Source: an uncultured Eubacteriales bacterium
GTDB lineage: Bacteria; Bacillota; Clostridia; Monoglobales; Monoglobaceae
Assembly: GCA_905198865.1 (NCBI GenBank)
Contig: CAJKEB010000006.1
Span: 1-61,571, forward strand
DNA length: 61,571 nucleotides
Direction: 5' to 3'
Translations under genes and position numbers: made by a program
Shown: piece after piece, positions 35,593 to 44,144 of the stretch
Numbering within the stretch: position 1 is the first letter of the stretch
How the letters are laid out: each line of letters opens with the position of its first letter
Notes under the pieces: model-generated
What the model saw: only the letters and a program-made list of their open reading frames with translations
Database searches by the model: none
What the model was told of the DNA's origin: nothing

Positions 35593-37020
35593 GTGAAAAA
35601 GAGAATTATAGCAGCCTTGCTCACGTTGTTTCTAACTCTGTCGAGCATAGGAGTCTTTGCATACGATCCAAACTGGTGGGCGGTTGATACTGTAAAGGGC
35701 GCAATGCAGTACAGCCTGATTTCAAATGAATACGGAAACAAGCCGTATACCGATGCAATAACAAGAATTGACTTTATTAATGTTGCAGTCAATATATATA
35801 GTACGATTACGGCGGAGGATATAACCTCAAACGCATATTCACCGTTCGTAGATACTGATAACGTATTCCCTAATATGGCATATTATGCCGGAATAATCAG
35901 CGGCGACGGCGAGGGTCACTTTTTCCCGGGCAACTTTATAACCAGGCAGGAAATGTGCAAGGTTATTACGAGTATGCTGTCAGCAGCAGGAGTTCTCGGC
36001 CCGTACTTCCCTTCAACCGGCGTGTTTGATAATATACAGGACGCATGGGATATAGACGATTGGGCAAAAGACTATGTTGCGTTTATGCTTGACAATGACC
36101 TGATGGCAGGATATGACGGATACTTTAAGCCGAAGGAATATGTATCTCGTGAAGAAGCGGCAATTATCGCTTATCGCTGTTATATCAAGTACGGCAGAGA
36201 TGTTGAAGGCACAATCCAGTCTGCTTTGAAGTCGGGAACCGACTCGAACGGACGTCAGGTATATACACTCGAAAAGACGGTTATGCAGAGCAACGGAACG
36301 GTTATTGCACTGCGTAATGCGCCCGATAAACAACTTGTAACACCGGGCGGTGAAATTGTTGGCGGAAGCAATGAGCCGGTTGTTGAGCCCGAACCGAATC
36401 CCGCGCCGAACGGTACGGGCGGATATGCGGCAAGCGGAACACCGCTTCAGCAGCCCGATGCGGACGGATTATATGTGCTTAAGACATATTCCGAGACACT
36501 TGCAACCGGAGAGGCTACCGATAAGGAGATAAGAATTTTCGGCGATGTCGGAGTAAGATACAGTACGATGGAAGAAGCCGATGCACATATGACTGAGGTT
36601 ATTGTGCCTGTGTGGGAGTTTAACGAGAATAATGAGCTGCAAACAGGCTGGCGCAAGTTTAGGATTAATTCTGTTCTTGCAGAGGACGTTCAGGCTATCT
36701 TCAGTGAGATTTATAACTCGCCCGAAAAGCCCCCGATTAAGGATGCAGGCGGCTATGCGTGGAGAAGCGCGCTGTCGGGCGGAAGTATGTCCGAGCATAA
36801 CTATGGTACGGTTATAGACTTAAACTATAACGAAAACTATTGTGTATACAAGAGCGGACAGCAGATCGGTTCGTTCTATGACCCTGAAAACTCAGTGTTC
36901 TCGTTCTCGCCGACCGGCGTTGTCGTTCAGACCTTTGCTAAGTATGGTTGGCTTTGGGGCGGAAATGCCTGGGTAAGCGGCACAAAGGATTATATGCACT
37001 TTACTTATCTCGGCAAGTAA
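35593..37020 (+). CDS. SLH-domain protein with M15-type D-Ala-D-Ala carboxypeptidase domain
   Basis: A 475-residue secreted, wall-bound protein. The GTG at 35593 begins a signal peptide (VKKRIIAALLTLFLTLSS...VFA), so the longer frame to 35539 is rejected. Three S-layer-homology-like units span about 25-200 (for example GIISGDGEGHFFPGNFITRQE and GYDGYFKPKEYVSREEAAI). After a Pro-rich linker, a VanY-like M15 domain occupies the last ~170 residues, with zinc-ligand candidates in SEHNYGTVIDLN and DYMHFTYLG. It probably trims cell-wall peptides. GAGGTG serves as the ribosome binding site. Confidence 0.88.
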   Translation: MKKRIIAALLTLFLTLSSIGVFAYDPNWWAVDTVKGAMQYSLISNEYGNKPYTDAITRIDFINVAVNIYSTITAEDITSNAYSPFVDTDNVFPNMAYYAGIISGDGEGHFFPGNFITRQEMCKVITSMLSAAGVLGPYFPSTGVFDNIQDAWDIDDWAKDYVAFMLDNDLMAGYDGYFKPKEYVSREEAAIIAYRCYIKYGRDVEGTIQSALKSGTDSNGRQVYTLEKTVMQSNGTVIALRNAPDKQLVTPGGEIVGGSNEPVVEPEPNPAPNGTGGYAASGTPLQQPDADGLYVLKTYSETLATGEATDKEIRIFGDVGVRYSTMEEADAHMTEVIVPVWEFNENNELQTGWRKFRINSVLAEDVQAIFSEIYNSPEKPPIKDAGGYAWRSALSGGSMSEHNYGTVIDLNYNENYCVYKSGQQIGSFYDPENSVFSFSPTGVVVQTFAKYGWLWGGNAWVSGTKDYMHFTYLGK

Positions 37021-37040
37021 TTTAATATGAGAATCATAAT

Positions 37041-37080
37041 AAGACTATCGTCAGGTGGGTTATTCCGGCGGTAGTCTTAA
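37041..37080 (+). terminator. Possible terminator after the SLH-peptidase
   Basis: AAGACTA/TAGTCTT arms with an imperfect GC-rich centre, ending in a weak T-rich stretch. Confidence 0.4.
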
Positions 37081-37146
37081 TTGTTTGAAAAAACTTACAA
37101 ATTTGAAACAAAAAATGTAAAACAACAAAACAAATGTGTTACGGTA

Positions 37147-37175
37147 TTGCATTGTGGATATAAATGTGATAAAAT
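37147..37175 (+). promoter_or_regulatory. Promoter for the TagA-like gene
   Basis: TTGCAT (37147-37152), a 17-bp spacer and TAAAAT (37170-37175). Confidence 0.6.
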
Positions 37176-37268
37176 AATCATAAGTATGTAATTGTATGAT
37201 ATGAATTAGCAGTTGGAGTTCTGACAGATCATACTCTTTGGGCTGCGATTGGTGAAAGGAGTAATAAA

Positions 37269-38021
37269 ATGCGCAACACGATTGATATATTAGGCGTAAA
37301 GATAGACAAAATTTCGGCGGAGTATGCTCTCAGAAAGGCTGAGCAAATGGTTCGTACACCCGGTGTTTCGGCTATTTTCACTCCGAATCCGGAAATAGTT
37401 ATGGCCGCATATGAGGATCCTGAGTTCAAAGATATTCTCAACTCGGCGGATATGTGTACGCCTGACGGTATCGGTGTTGTATATGCGGCAAAAATGGTGG
37501 GCACACCTGTGCCTGAGCGTGTTGCGGGTTTTGATTTGGTTTGCGGTCTTTTGGACAGCCTGAGAAAAACCGGCGAGGGTGTGTTCCTTTTCGGTGCAAA
37601 ACCGGGCGTTGCGGAGGCGGCAAGGGATAAGCTGTGCGAAGAATATATAGGTCTTAATATTGCCGGAACTCATAACGGCTATTTTTCAGATGAAGATAAT
37701 GATGAAATCATTAAAGAAATAAACGATTCGGGCGCTAAACTGCTGCTGGTATGTCTTGGAGCGCCGAAGCAGGAAAAATGGATTTACGAGAATAAGAACA
37801 GGCTTACGAACATAACTCTTTGTATGGGAGTAGGCGGAGCTTTGGACGTTTTTGCAGGAGTGGCGAAGCGTGCGCCTGAAATATTCATCAAGTGCAATCT
37901 TGAGTGGCTTTACAGATTCTGCAAAAATCCGAGCCGTCTCGGCAGATTTGCGGCGCTGCCCAGATTTATTCTGACAGTGCGCAAAAACGAAAAGCAAAAA
38001 AAGAAGCAGGGCAGGAGTTAA
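37269..38021 (+). CDS. WecG/TagA/CpsF family glycosyltransferase (GT26)
   Basis: A 250-residue glycosyltransferase. Seen: an N-terminal IDILGVKIDKISAEYAL, the family motif IFTPNPEIVMAA, MCTPDGIGVVYAAK with its catalytic Asp, LFGAKPGVAEAA, and LLLVCLGAPKQEKWI followed by MGVGGALDVFAG. In Bacillus, TagA adds N-acetylmannosamine to the lipid-linked precursor of wall teichoic acid; other members build secondary wall polymers, which here could anchor SLH proteins. The very basic C-terminus fits membrane association. No other tag genes are near, so the exact sugar is open. Confidence 0.9.
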   Translation: MRNTIDILGVKIDKISAEYALRKAEQMVRTPGVSAIFTPNPEIVMAAYEDPEFKDILNSADMCTPDGIGVVYAAKMVGTPVPERVAGFDLVCGLLDSLRKTGEGVFLFGAKPGVAEAARDKLCEEYIGLNIAGTHNGYFSDEDNDEIIKEINDSGAKLLLVCLGAPKQEKWIYENKNRLTNITLCMGVGGALDVFAGVAKRAPEIFIKCNLEWLYRFCKNPSRLGRFAALPRFILTVRKNEKQKKKQGRS

Positions 38022-38032
38022 ATCAGGTTTTT

Positions 38033-38148
38033 GCGAATAGCGTAGGGAGATAAGGGGATCCTTCAAAGCGTAAAGCTTTGAGGGAAGAGGAGAAACCCCG
38101 GAGCGGAAAGAAAAAGCCGCTTGCGGGTTTTTCGAATAGCGTAGGGAG
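38033..38148 (+). repeat. Pair of 16-bp direct repeats
   Basis: CGAATAGCGTAGGGAG occurs at 38034-38049 and again at 38133-38148, 99 bp apart, in the gap between the TagA-like and PfpI genes. The stretch between also has a hairpin around CAAAGCGTAAAGCTTTG. Possibly the remnant of a duplication; function unknown. Confidence 0.6.
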
Positions 38149-38171
38149 TTTCGACGAAAGGGTGTATTTCA

Positions 38172-38714
38172 ATGTTATATTTATTTTTAGCAGATGGATT
38201 TGAAGAAGTTGAAGCGATTTCCGCTCTCGATGTTATACGCCGTGCAGGACTAAAGGTAAGTACAGTCGGTGTGACCGGAGATGTGGTATGCGGCACACAC
38301 GGAGTTGAAATAAAGGCAGACTGTACCGAGGTTGATTATAATGATATTGAAGGAGTGATTTTGCCGGGCGGTATGCCGGGTACATTAAACCTCCAAAAAA
38401 GCGAAATGGTAAATGACGCGCTTAGATTTTGCAGGGATAACAACAGACTGATGGCGGCAATATGCGCTGCGCCTATGATTCTCGGCGAACTCGGATATCT
38501 TGACGGACGTGATGCGGTCTGCTTCCCGGGCTTTGAGGACAGTCTTGCAGAATCAAATATAAAGTCTGACGGTGTGGTTTGCGACGGCAATTATATTACT
38601 GCGAAAGGCGCAGGCGCTGCGCTCGAATTCGGCGCCGCAATAGTTGATTATATTGCTCCGGCAGTACCGTCAAAGGGAATGAGCGTACTCAAGAAAATGC
38701 AGGTTAATATTTAA
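38172..38714 (+). CDS. DJ-1/PfpI family protein
   Basis: A 180-residue member of the DJ-1/ThiJ/PfpI superfamily. Seen: LADGFEEVEAISALDVIRRAG at the start with the conserved acidic residue, GVILPGGMPGT in the middle, and the nucleophile elbow AAICAAPMILGELG with the reactive Cys near residue 99. Family roles include deglycase, chaperone or stress functions; which applies cannot be told. It overlaps the next gene by TAATG, so the two are translated together with the folate enzyme. Confidence 0.9.
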   Translation: MLYLFLADGFEEVEAISALDVIRRAGLKVSTVGVTGDVVCGTHGVEIKADCTEVDYNDIEGVILPGGMPGTLNLQKSEMVNDALRFCRDNNRLMAAICAAPMILGELGYLDGRDAVCFPGFEDSLAESNIKSDGVVCDGNYITAKGAGAALEFGAAIVDYIAPAVPSKGMSVLKKMQVNI

Positions 38715-39283
38715 TGCAGATATTAAATAACAAGTCAGATCAGCGCCGCTATTTGAAAAAACTCAGAGGCAGCATCCCGTGCGGCCTCAGAAAGAAAAAG
38801 AGCGCGGATATTTCCCGGCGGTTGCTGGACTCAGATGAATACAGGTCGGCAAATACGATTATGATTTATATGTCTTTCGGTACAGAGGTTGAGACCGATA
38901 CTATTTTTGACACCATACTCCGCGATAAAAAACGGTTGGTTGTGCCGCTTTGTAATACCGAAAACAGAACAATGAAAGGCTGTTATATTCCCGTTAAGTC
39001 CTGTTTAGAGACAGGGAATTACGGAATATATGAACCAAAGCGGGAGCTTGTTTTAAGCGGAGAGATATGCACGGCCGATAAGCGTGACATAGATTTGATT
39101 ATTGTGCCTGGTCTCGGTTTTGATAAAGACGGCTACAGAATAGGCTACGGTATGGGATATTATGACAGATATCTCGACGGTTTTGACGGCAGAACTGTCG
39201 GACTGTGTTTTAAGGAGTGTATGCTTGAACATATATTTAGTGACGAATTCGATAAAAAGATTGATAGAATAATAACGGATTGA
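38714..39283 (+). CDS. 5-formyltetrahydrofolate cyclo-ligase
   Basis: A 189-residue enzyme converting 5-formyl-THF to 5,10-methenyl-THF with ATP. Seen: RRYLKKLRGSIPCGLRKKKS at the N-terminus with basic ATP-binding residues, MIYMSFGTEVETD, and the signature LIIVPGLGFDKDGYRIGYGMGYYDRYL. The length is typical. Its ATG overlaps the stop of the PfpI gene. Folate one-carbon use also appears in fhs at 46 kb and in the formyl-THF-binding MnmE. Confidence 0.93.
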   Translation: MQILNNKSDQRRYLKKLRGSIPCGLRKKKSADISRRLLDSDEYRSANTIMIYMSFGTEVETDTIFDTILRDKKRLVVPLCNTENRTMKGCYIPVKSCLETGNYGIYEPKRELVLSGEICTADKRDIDLIIVPGLGFDKDGYRIGYGMGYYDRYLDGFDGRTVGLCFKECMLEHIFSDEFDKKIDRIITD

Positions 39284-39363
39284 TAAACTCCCACCGCTCG
39301 TCCGCGGCAGCGGCGAACGCTGATGGACGACATGGGCAGTGAAGATACGGAGAGTGAAAAGGT

Positions 39364-40518
39364 ATGGGAAAGGAATACAAAACTATTGAGGAACTCGAGG
39401 CTGCAAGAGCTGCCAGAGAGGCAAAAAAAACAGTAAAAAAGAAAAAGAAAAAGCGGATAAAGAGAATAGTCGCTTTTTGCCTTGCGTTGGTTGTCGTTAT
39501 TGCAGCAGTCGGAGCCGCCGGAAATATTATTTACCGTGAGATTAACGGTATCGGCGGCGATGAGAAAAACTATGTTATCGATGTGCCGGCAGGCGCTGGT
39601 GCTTCAAAGGTTGCAAGCCTGCTTGCCAACAGGGGAATTATTAAATTCCCGGCATTGTTTAAGCTGTATGCCGGAAACAGGTATATGTTCCAGCAGGGCA
39701 GGCACTCTGTCAACTCATCAATGACATATAATGAGCTTTTGGAGACATTCGGCAGCTATGCCGAGGGCGGAGTGGGAGAGCAGGTTCAGGTTGTGATTCC
39801 TGAGGGGTATGAGCTTTCTCAAATCGCAGATGTCCTTGCGCAGAATGGACTTGCAGATAAGGACGAGTTTATGAAAGAGGTCGAAGAGGGAACCTTCGAT
39901 TACGATTTTGTTAATGCGATACCCAGGGAAGAAAACCGTCTTGAGGGTTACCTGTATCCGGCAACTTATCAGATATATCCCGGAACTTCTGTACACGATA
40001 TTATAGCCATGATGCTCAATGCGTTTAAAGAGAATGTAATTCCCGTATATAATGCAAGCGGCAGCACGGATCCTATAGATTATGTTGTTACTATGGCGTC
40101 GGTTATCGAGCGCGAAGCGGCAAACGACGATGAAAAAAAGACTGTGGCGTCAGTGTTTAACAACCGTCTGTATGAGGGCAAAAAGCTTGAATCGTGTGCA
40201 ACGGTACAATACATTCTGCATGAGAGAAAACCGGTACTGAGCGAAGAGGATACAGAAATTGACTCGCCGTATAATACATATATGTATAAGGGCTTGCCCA
40301 TAGGGCCTATTGCTTCACCGGGACTTAGCTCAATCAAAGCGGCTTTGAAGCCGGCGGATACGGATTATATGTATTTTGTAGCTGACCCGAGCGGCTCTAA
40401 AAACTACTTCTCGATAACCTTTGAAGAGCATGAGGAGAAAATCGAAAAATTAGACCGCGGCGAGACAGTTACGGACAGCCCTGCGAAGCCGTCGGCAGCG
40501 GAATCGTCGGCTGAATAG
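39364..40518 (+). CDS. mltG: Endolytic murein transglycosylase MltG
   Basis: A 384-residue membrane-anchored lytic transglycosylase that cuts nascent glycan strands and sets their length. Seen: a basic N-terminal tail, one membrane helix (IVAFCLALVVVIAAVGAAGN), a LysM-like subdomain (VVIPEGYELSQIADVLAQNG) and the YceG domain with catalytic Glu in SVIEREAANDDEKKTVASVF. The YLYPATYQI segment is also characteristic. The Ser/Ala-rich tail is probably disordered. It is followed by trmR as in Bacillus yrrL-yrrM. Confidence 0.93.
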   Translation: MGKEYKTIEELEAARAAREAKKTVKKKKKKRIKRIVAFCLALVVVIAAVGAAGNIIYREINGIGGDEKNYVIDVPAGAGASKVASLLANRGIIKFPALFKLYAGNRYMFQQGRHSVNSSMTYNELLETFGSYAEGGVGEQVQVVIPEGYELSQIADVLAQNGLADKDEFMKEVEEGTFDYDFVNAIPREENRLEGYLYPATYQIYPGTSVHDIIAMMLNAFKENVIPVYNASGSTDPIDYVVTMASVIEREAANDDEKKTVASVFNNRLYEGKKLESCATVQYILHERKPVLSEEDTEIDSPYNTYMYKGLPIGPIASPGLSSIKAALKPADTDYMYFVADPSGSKNYFSITFEEHEEKIEKLDRGETVTDSPAKPSAAESSAE

Positions 40519-40551
40519 CCTGAGGGTGATTAATTAAAAAGGAAGATTAAT

Positions 40552-41211
40552 TTGATAGACGACAGTATAAACTACGGGTATATACTCAGATATATACATG
40601 ACGTCCTGCCTGAGCAGGACGGTTTGATTGCTGAGCTTGAGGAGTTTGCAAGGGAGCACGATGTTCCGATTTCTCAGCCTGAAACCATAAAGCTGTTAGA
40701 GGTTCTGATAAAGCTCGGCGACAGGAGAAATATTCTTGAGGTAGGGAGTGCAATAGGATATTCCGCCCTCAGAATGGCGGCGGCAAATCCGCCGACTGAA
40801 ATTCATACGATTGAGATTAATCATGACGCGGCATTATACGCCAAGCGCACTTTTGAACGGGCAGGCTTGTCGGACAGGATTCATCTGACCGAGGGTGATG
40901 CGAACGTTGTGCTGCCTGAATTTGCGAAAAACGGCATGAAGTTTGATATGATTTTTGTTGACGCTGCAAAAGCTCAGTATTTGAATTTTTTCGAGCCGTG
41001 TATGAATATGCTTGTCGGAGGAGGTTTGCTTGTATCGGATAATGTCCTGTACAAGGGCATGACGGCAACCGACGAGCTTGTGCTTCACCGGAAACGCACT
41101 ATTGTAAAAAGACTGCGTGATTATATTGATATGCTTTGCAGTCATCCTCAGCTTGATACTGCGGTATTGCCGGTCGGAGACGGAGTTGCCCTGAGCTACA
41201 AGAGCGTTTAA
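40552..41211 (+). CDS. trmR: tRNA 5-hydroxyuridine methyltransferase TrmR-like O-methyltransferase
   Basis: A 219-residue SAM-dependent O-methyltransferase. Seen: the SAM-binding ILEVGSAIGYSALRMA, IHTIEINHDAALYAK, and MIFVDAAKAQYLNFF with the metal-binding Asp of the class I family. Bacillus TrmR (YrrM) methylates hydroxyuridine at position 34 of tRNA and lies beside mltG (yrrL), exactly as here. The start is TTG at 40552 preceded by AAGGAAG. Together with MnmE and MnmG, it points to elaborate U34 modification. Other catechol-type substrates are less likely. Confidence 0.82.
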   Translation: MIDDSINYGYILRYIHDVLPEQDGLIAELEEFAREHDVPISQPETIKLLEVLIKLGDRRNILEVGSAIGYSALRMAAANPPTEIHTIEINHDAALYAKRTFERAGLSDRIHLTEGDANVVLPEFAKNGMKFDMIFVDAAKAQYLNFFEPCMNMLVGGGLLVSDNVLYKGMTATDELVLHRKRTIVKRLRDYIDMLCSHPQLDTAVLPVGDGVALSYKSV

Positions 41212-41224
41212 AGGAGTTTTTTGG

Positions 41225-42340
41225 ATGTTGGAAAAGACGAAGGGATTTCGTGATATGGTCAAGAATATTGACTTTATCTTGATATTCCTTACCATTGTTA
41301 CCGCTGTTTTTGGAATAGTAATGATTTCAAGCGCCGGAGGGGAAAATTCCCTTCGGCTTGTTATAGTGCAGTCTGCGGCGCTGGTTGTTGGTATTGTGGG
41401 TATAGTTATTATCAGTATTCTTGATTATGACTATCTTGCCCGCCTGTCAAAGTACATTTTCGGGGCGTGTGTTGTGCTGCTGATTCTGGTTCTCATTCCG
41501 GGTCTGGGCAAGGTTCAGAACGGTGCAAGGAGCTGGTTCAATCTCGGTCCCATCAGCTTTCAGCCGGCAGAGCTTGTCAAGATTGGATTTGTTATTACTT
41601 TTTCAAAGCATCTCAGTGTAGTCGGAAGCGGACTTAATCAGCCGAAGGAATTGTGGAAGGTTCTGCTTCATCCGTTTATTTTGTGCGTGCTGATGCTGCT
41701 TCAGCCCGATTTCGGTACGGCGGTTGTGTTTATTATGATGACTGTGGCAATGCTGTTTATGGCAAGACTTAACTGGAAATATTTTGCCGGCGGATTTGCG
41801 GCAGTCGTTGCCGTTTGTCCGATTGCGTGGTTCTTTTTATTAAAACAGTATCAGAAAGACAGAATTATAAATCTGTTTAATCCCGAAAACGACCCCTCCG
41901 GAAGCGGTTATCATGTTATCCAGTCAAAAATCGCCGTTGGCAGCGGAAAGCTGACAGGCATGGGACTCTATAACGGTTCGAGCAGATACAATAACCTTTT
42001 GCCTGAACGCCATACGGATTTTATATACGCGGTGGTCTGTGAGGAGCTTGGCATGATAGGCGGAATAGCCGTAATTATTCTGCTTTCGGCAATTATAATC
42101 CGCTGTTTGTATATCGGTATAAATGCGCGTAACAGTGAGGGATTGTATATATGTACGGGCGTTGCGGCAATGCTGACTTTTCAGGCGTTTGAGAATATAG
42201 GCATGTGTATCGGTCTGTTCCCGGTAACCGGAATTACGCTGCCGTTTTTCAGCTACGGCGGCTCGTCGCTTGTCACCACAATGCTCGCAATAGGTCTGGT
42301 GCTTAATGTCAGGTACAGGTACAAGAAGATTAATTTTTGA
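41225..42340 (+). CDS. SEDS family peptidoglycan polymerase (RodA/FtsW)
   Basis: A 371-residue polytopic membrane protein with about ten helices. Seen: GARSWFNLGPISFQPAELVK, LQPDFGTAVVF, and LPERHTDFIYAVVCEELGM, the extracellular loop with the presumed catalytic Asp, ending in PFFSYGGSSLVTTM. SEDS proteins polymerise lipid II glycan with a partner class B PBP. The sequence looks closer to RodA than FtsW, but no PBP or mre gene is nearby to decide. It starts 13 bp after trmR. AAAGGAG precedes the ATG. Confidence 0.9.
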   Translation: MLEKTKGFRDMVKNIDFILIFLTIVTAVFGIVMISSAGGENSLRLVIVQSAALVVGIVGIVIISILDYDYLARLSKYIFGACVVLLILVLIPGLGKVQNGARSWFNLGPISFQPAELVKIGFVITFSKHLSVVGSGLNQPKELWKVLLHPFILCVLMLLQPDFGTAVVFIMMTVAMLFMARLNWKYFAGGFAAVVAVCPIAWFFLLKQYQKDRIINLFNPENDPSGSGYHVIQSKIAVGSGKLTGMGLYNGSSRYNNLLPERHTDFIYAVVCEELGMIGGIAVIILLSAIIIRCLYIGINARNSEGLYICTGVAAMLTFQAFENIGMCIGLFPVTGITLPFFSYGGSSLVTTMLAIGLVLNVRYRYKKINF

Positions 42341-42361
42341 TCGTTTACAGGAGAGACAGAA

Positions 42362-43036
42362 TTGAAGAATGTTAATAAAAAAATCAAGGGCGTCCTCTTT
42401 GATATGGACGGCACAATGTTTGATACAGAAACCATGTCAATCTATGGCTGGGAGGTAACAGCAAAGAAATACGGTATCACAATGACGCGTGATTTTATGA
42501 TTGGCTGTATGGGATTGGTTTCGAGTGCAATAAGAGAGAGGTTTTACGATAAGTACGGCAGAAGCTTTGATTATGATCAGTTCCGGAGCGATAAGCTCAA
42601 AGTGATGGAGGACGTGATTAACAAAGACGGTGTTCCGCATAAAAAGGGATTGATAGATATTCTCGATTACCTGAAAGAGAGTAATATAAAATGTGCCGTT
42701 GCCACATCAACAACATACAGCCGTGCAATTTTCAATATCGAAAAAGGCGGAGTGCTTGAGTATTTTGACGAAATCATAAGCGGTGATATGGTGGAAAACG
42801 GAAAACCTGCGCCGGATATTTATATTTATGCAGCCGAAAAGCTTGGGCTTGCTACTGATGAGTGTATGGTGCTTGAGGATTCAAGAAACGGTATTATTTC
42901 GGCAGACTTATCGGGTGCAACCGCAGTGCTTATTCCGGACGTTATACCGGTTGACGATGATATGATTGCCGCGGCGGATTATATATGCGATGACTTAAAT
43001 CAGGTGATTGAGCTGATAGAGAAAATTAATAAATAA
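42362..43036 (+). CDS. HAD family hydrolase, beta-phosphoglucomutase-like
   Basis: A 224-residue haloacid dehalogenase-type phosphatase or mutase. Seen: motif I VLFDMDGTMFDTETM, a helical cap domain (about 20-90), motif II VATSTTYSR, a Lys in NGKPAPDIYIYAA, and motif IV VLEDSRNGIISADLSG. The start is TTG at 42362 with GGAGAG upstream. It is probably cotranscribed with the SEDS gene. The substrate is unknown; sugar phosphates are typical of this subgroup. Confidence 0.87.
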   Translation: MKNVNKKIKGVLFDMDGTMFDTETMSIYGWEVTAKKYGITMTRDFMIGCMGLVSSAIRERFYDKYGRSFDYDQFRSDKLKVMEDVINKDGVPHKKGLIDILDYLKESNIKCAVATSTTYSRAIFNIEKGGVLEYFDEIISGDMVENGKPAPDIYIYAAEKLGLATDECMVLEDSRNGIISADLSGATAVLIPDVIPVDDDMIAAADYICDDLNQVIELIEKINK

Positions 43037-43040
43037 AACA

Positions 43041-43068
43041 AAAAGACCGTTTGGGGGAACGGTCTTTT
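43041..43068 (+). terminator. Intrinsic terminator after the HAD gene
   Basis: AAAAGACCGTT (43041-43051) / AACGGTCTTTT (43058-43068), a perfect stem ending in T. It closes the rightward envelope run. Confidence 0.85.
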
Positions 43069-43234
43069 TAAATTAAAAGGGAGGGAGTTATGTTTAAACT
43101 TTGTAACAATTCCTGTTACAATACATATTATAACACCATTTAGCTTTTTAGGGTGAATAATCTGTAAAGAAAAAATTAACTATTTGTGAATAAAATCACA
43201 AATTTTGTCAGTTATTGTATTATATAACTCCGTA

Positions 43235-44020
43235 TTATTTTGACTCACCGGTCTGGACAGTCATAACCGATACATTATTCGTGCCGGTTTCAAAAAGAAA
43301 CGTCTGCATGATAAGGTCTGAGTCGTTTTCGGGCTTATTGTCCTTTGTATAGCTCTGACCTAAGTAGGTGTAACTGCTGCCGTTTTGCGAGTAGTATCTG
43401 ATTGCTCTTGTTGCGCCGTTCATTGCACCTGAACCGCTTTCGTCAGTGTCTGCGCTTCCTTCAAAATATTCGTCGCCGTATACGCTCTTGAATTCGTCAA
43501 GGGACGAAGAAAGCTTAATACCTCTCGGGCTGACAAACCTTGTCGGGTTGTCGTTTTCTTCCATATTTCCCATCGCAACAATCAGTTTTATTGCCTTCAT
43601 GTCGTCGCTGTATTGAATTACAATGCTGTCATATATTCTGTAGTCAACATCGATTGTTCTCGGCTGACCGATCAGGCTTTCGATTTCATCAGAGCTCATG
43701 CCTATCTTCAAAAGAGCGCCGGTCTCGGTATCGACAAAACCAAGATCCTCGCTTTCAAAGTTATGGCGTTCTTCGCCCTCTCTTGCGTCAAGTGCAACTT
43801 CAACACCGCCGTCGGATTTTTCTGTGATATTGCCGCTGCTTGCTTTAAATTTGCTTGGTACTTCGGCAGGAATGTATGCTGTTGCGTCCGGATCTGCAAC
43901 AGTTGATGTGTTGTTATCCTTTATACTGCCTGCTTCTGAGGCCTTTTTGCCGCATGATGCAAATATTCCGACTGCAAGAGCAGCAGAAAGTGTAACGCAT
44001 AAAAATTTTTTCATGTTCAT
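43235..44020 (-). CDS. Lipoprotein with SmpA/BLIP-like C-terminal motif
   Basis: A 261-residue lipoprotein (lipobox IFASC, Cys23) with a Ser/Asp/Asn-rich linker and an extracellular domain. The segment LKIGMSSDEIESLIGQPRTID resembles the G-M-x-x-x-x-x-x-x-x-G-x-P turn of SmpA/BamE-like folds, and a second similar unit (GIKLSSSLDEFKSVYGDEYF) follows, suggesting a tandem pair. Function unknown. AAAGGAG precedes the ATG. It lies downstream of mnmG but 124 bp away. Confidence 0.75.
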   Translation of the reverse strand: MNMKKFLCVTLSAALAVGIFASCGKKASEAGSIKDNNTSTVADPDATAYIPAEVPSKFKASSGNITEKSDGGVEVALDAREGEERHNFESEDLGFVDTETGALLKIGMSSDEIESLIGQPRTIDVDYRIYDSIVIQYSDDMKAIKLIVAMGNMEENDNPTRFVSPRGIKLSSSLDEFKSVYGDEYFEGSADTDESGSGAMNGATRAIRYYSQNGSSYTYLGQSYTKDNKPENDSDLIMQTFLFETGTNNVSVMTVQTGESK

Positions 44021-44144
44021 AATTCAAATCTCCTTTGCAAAAAAATATCCGAGACATGTATATCTCGGATATATTATAATACAAATCCGCGGACTATTTG
44101 TGGATTTATTTTTAACAAATTATAAAGTTTTATATACAGAACAA

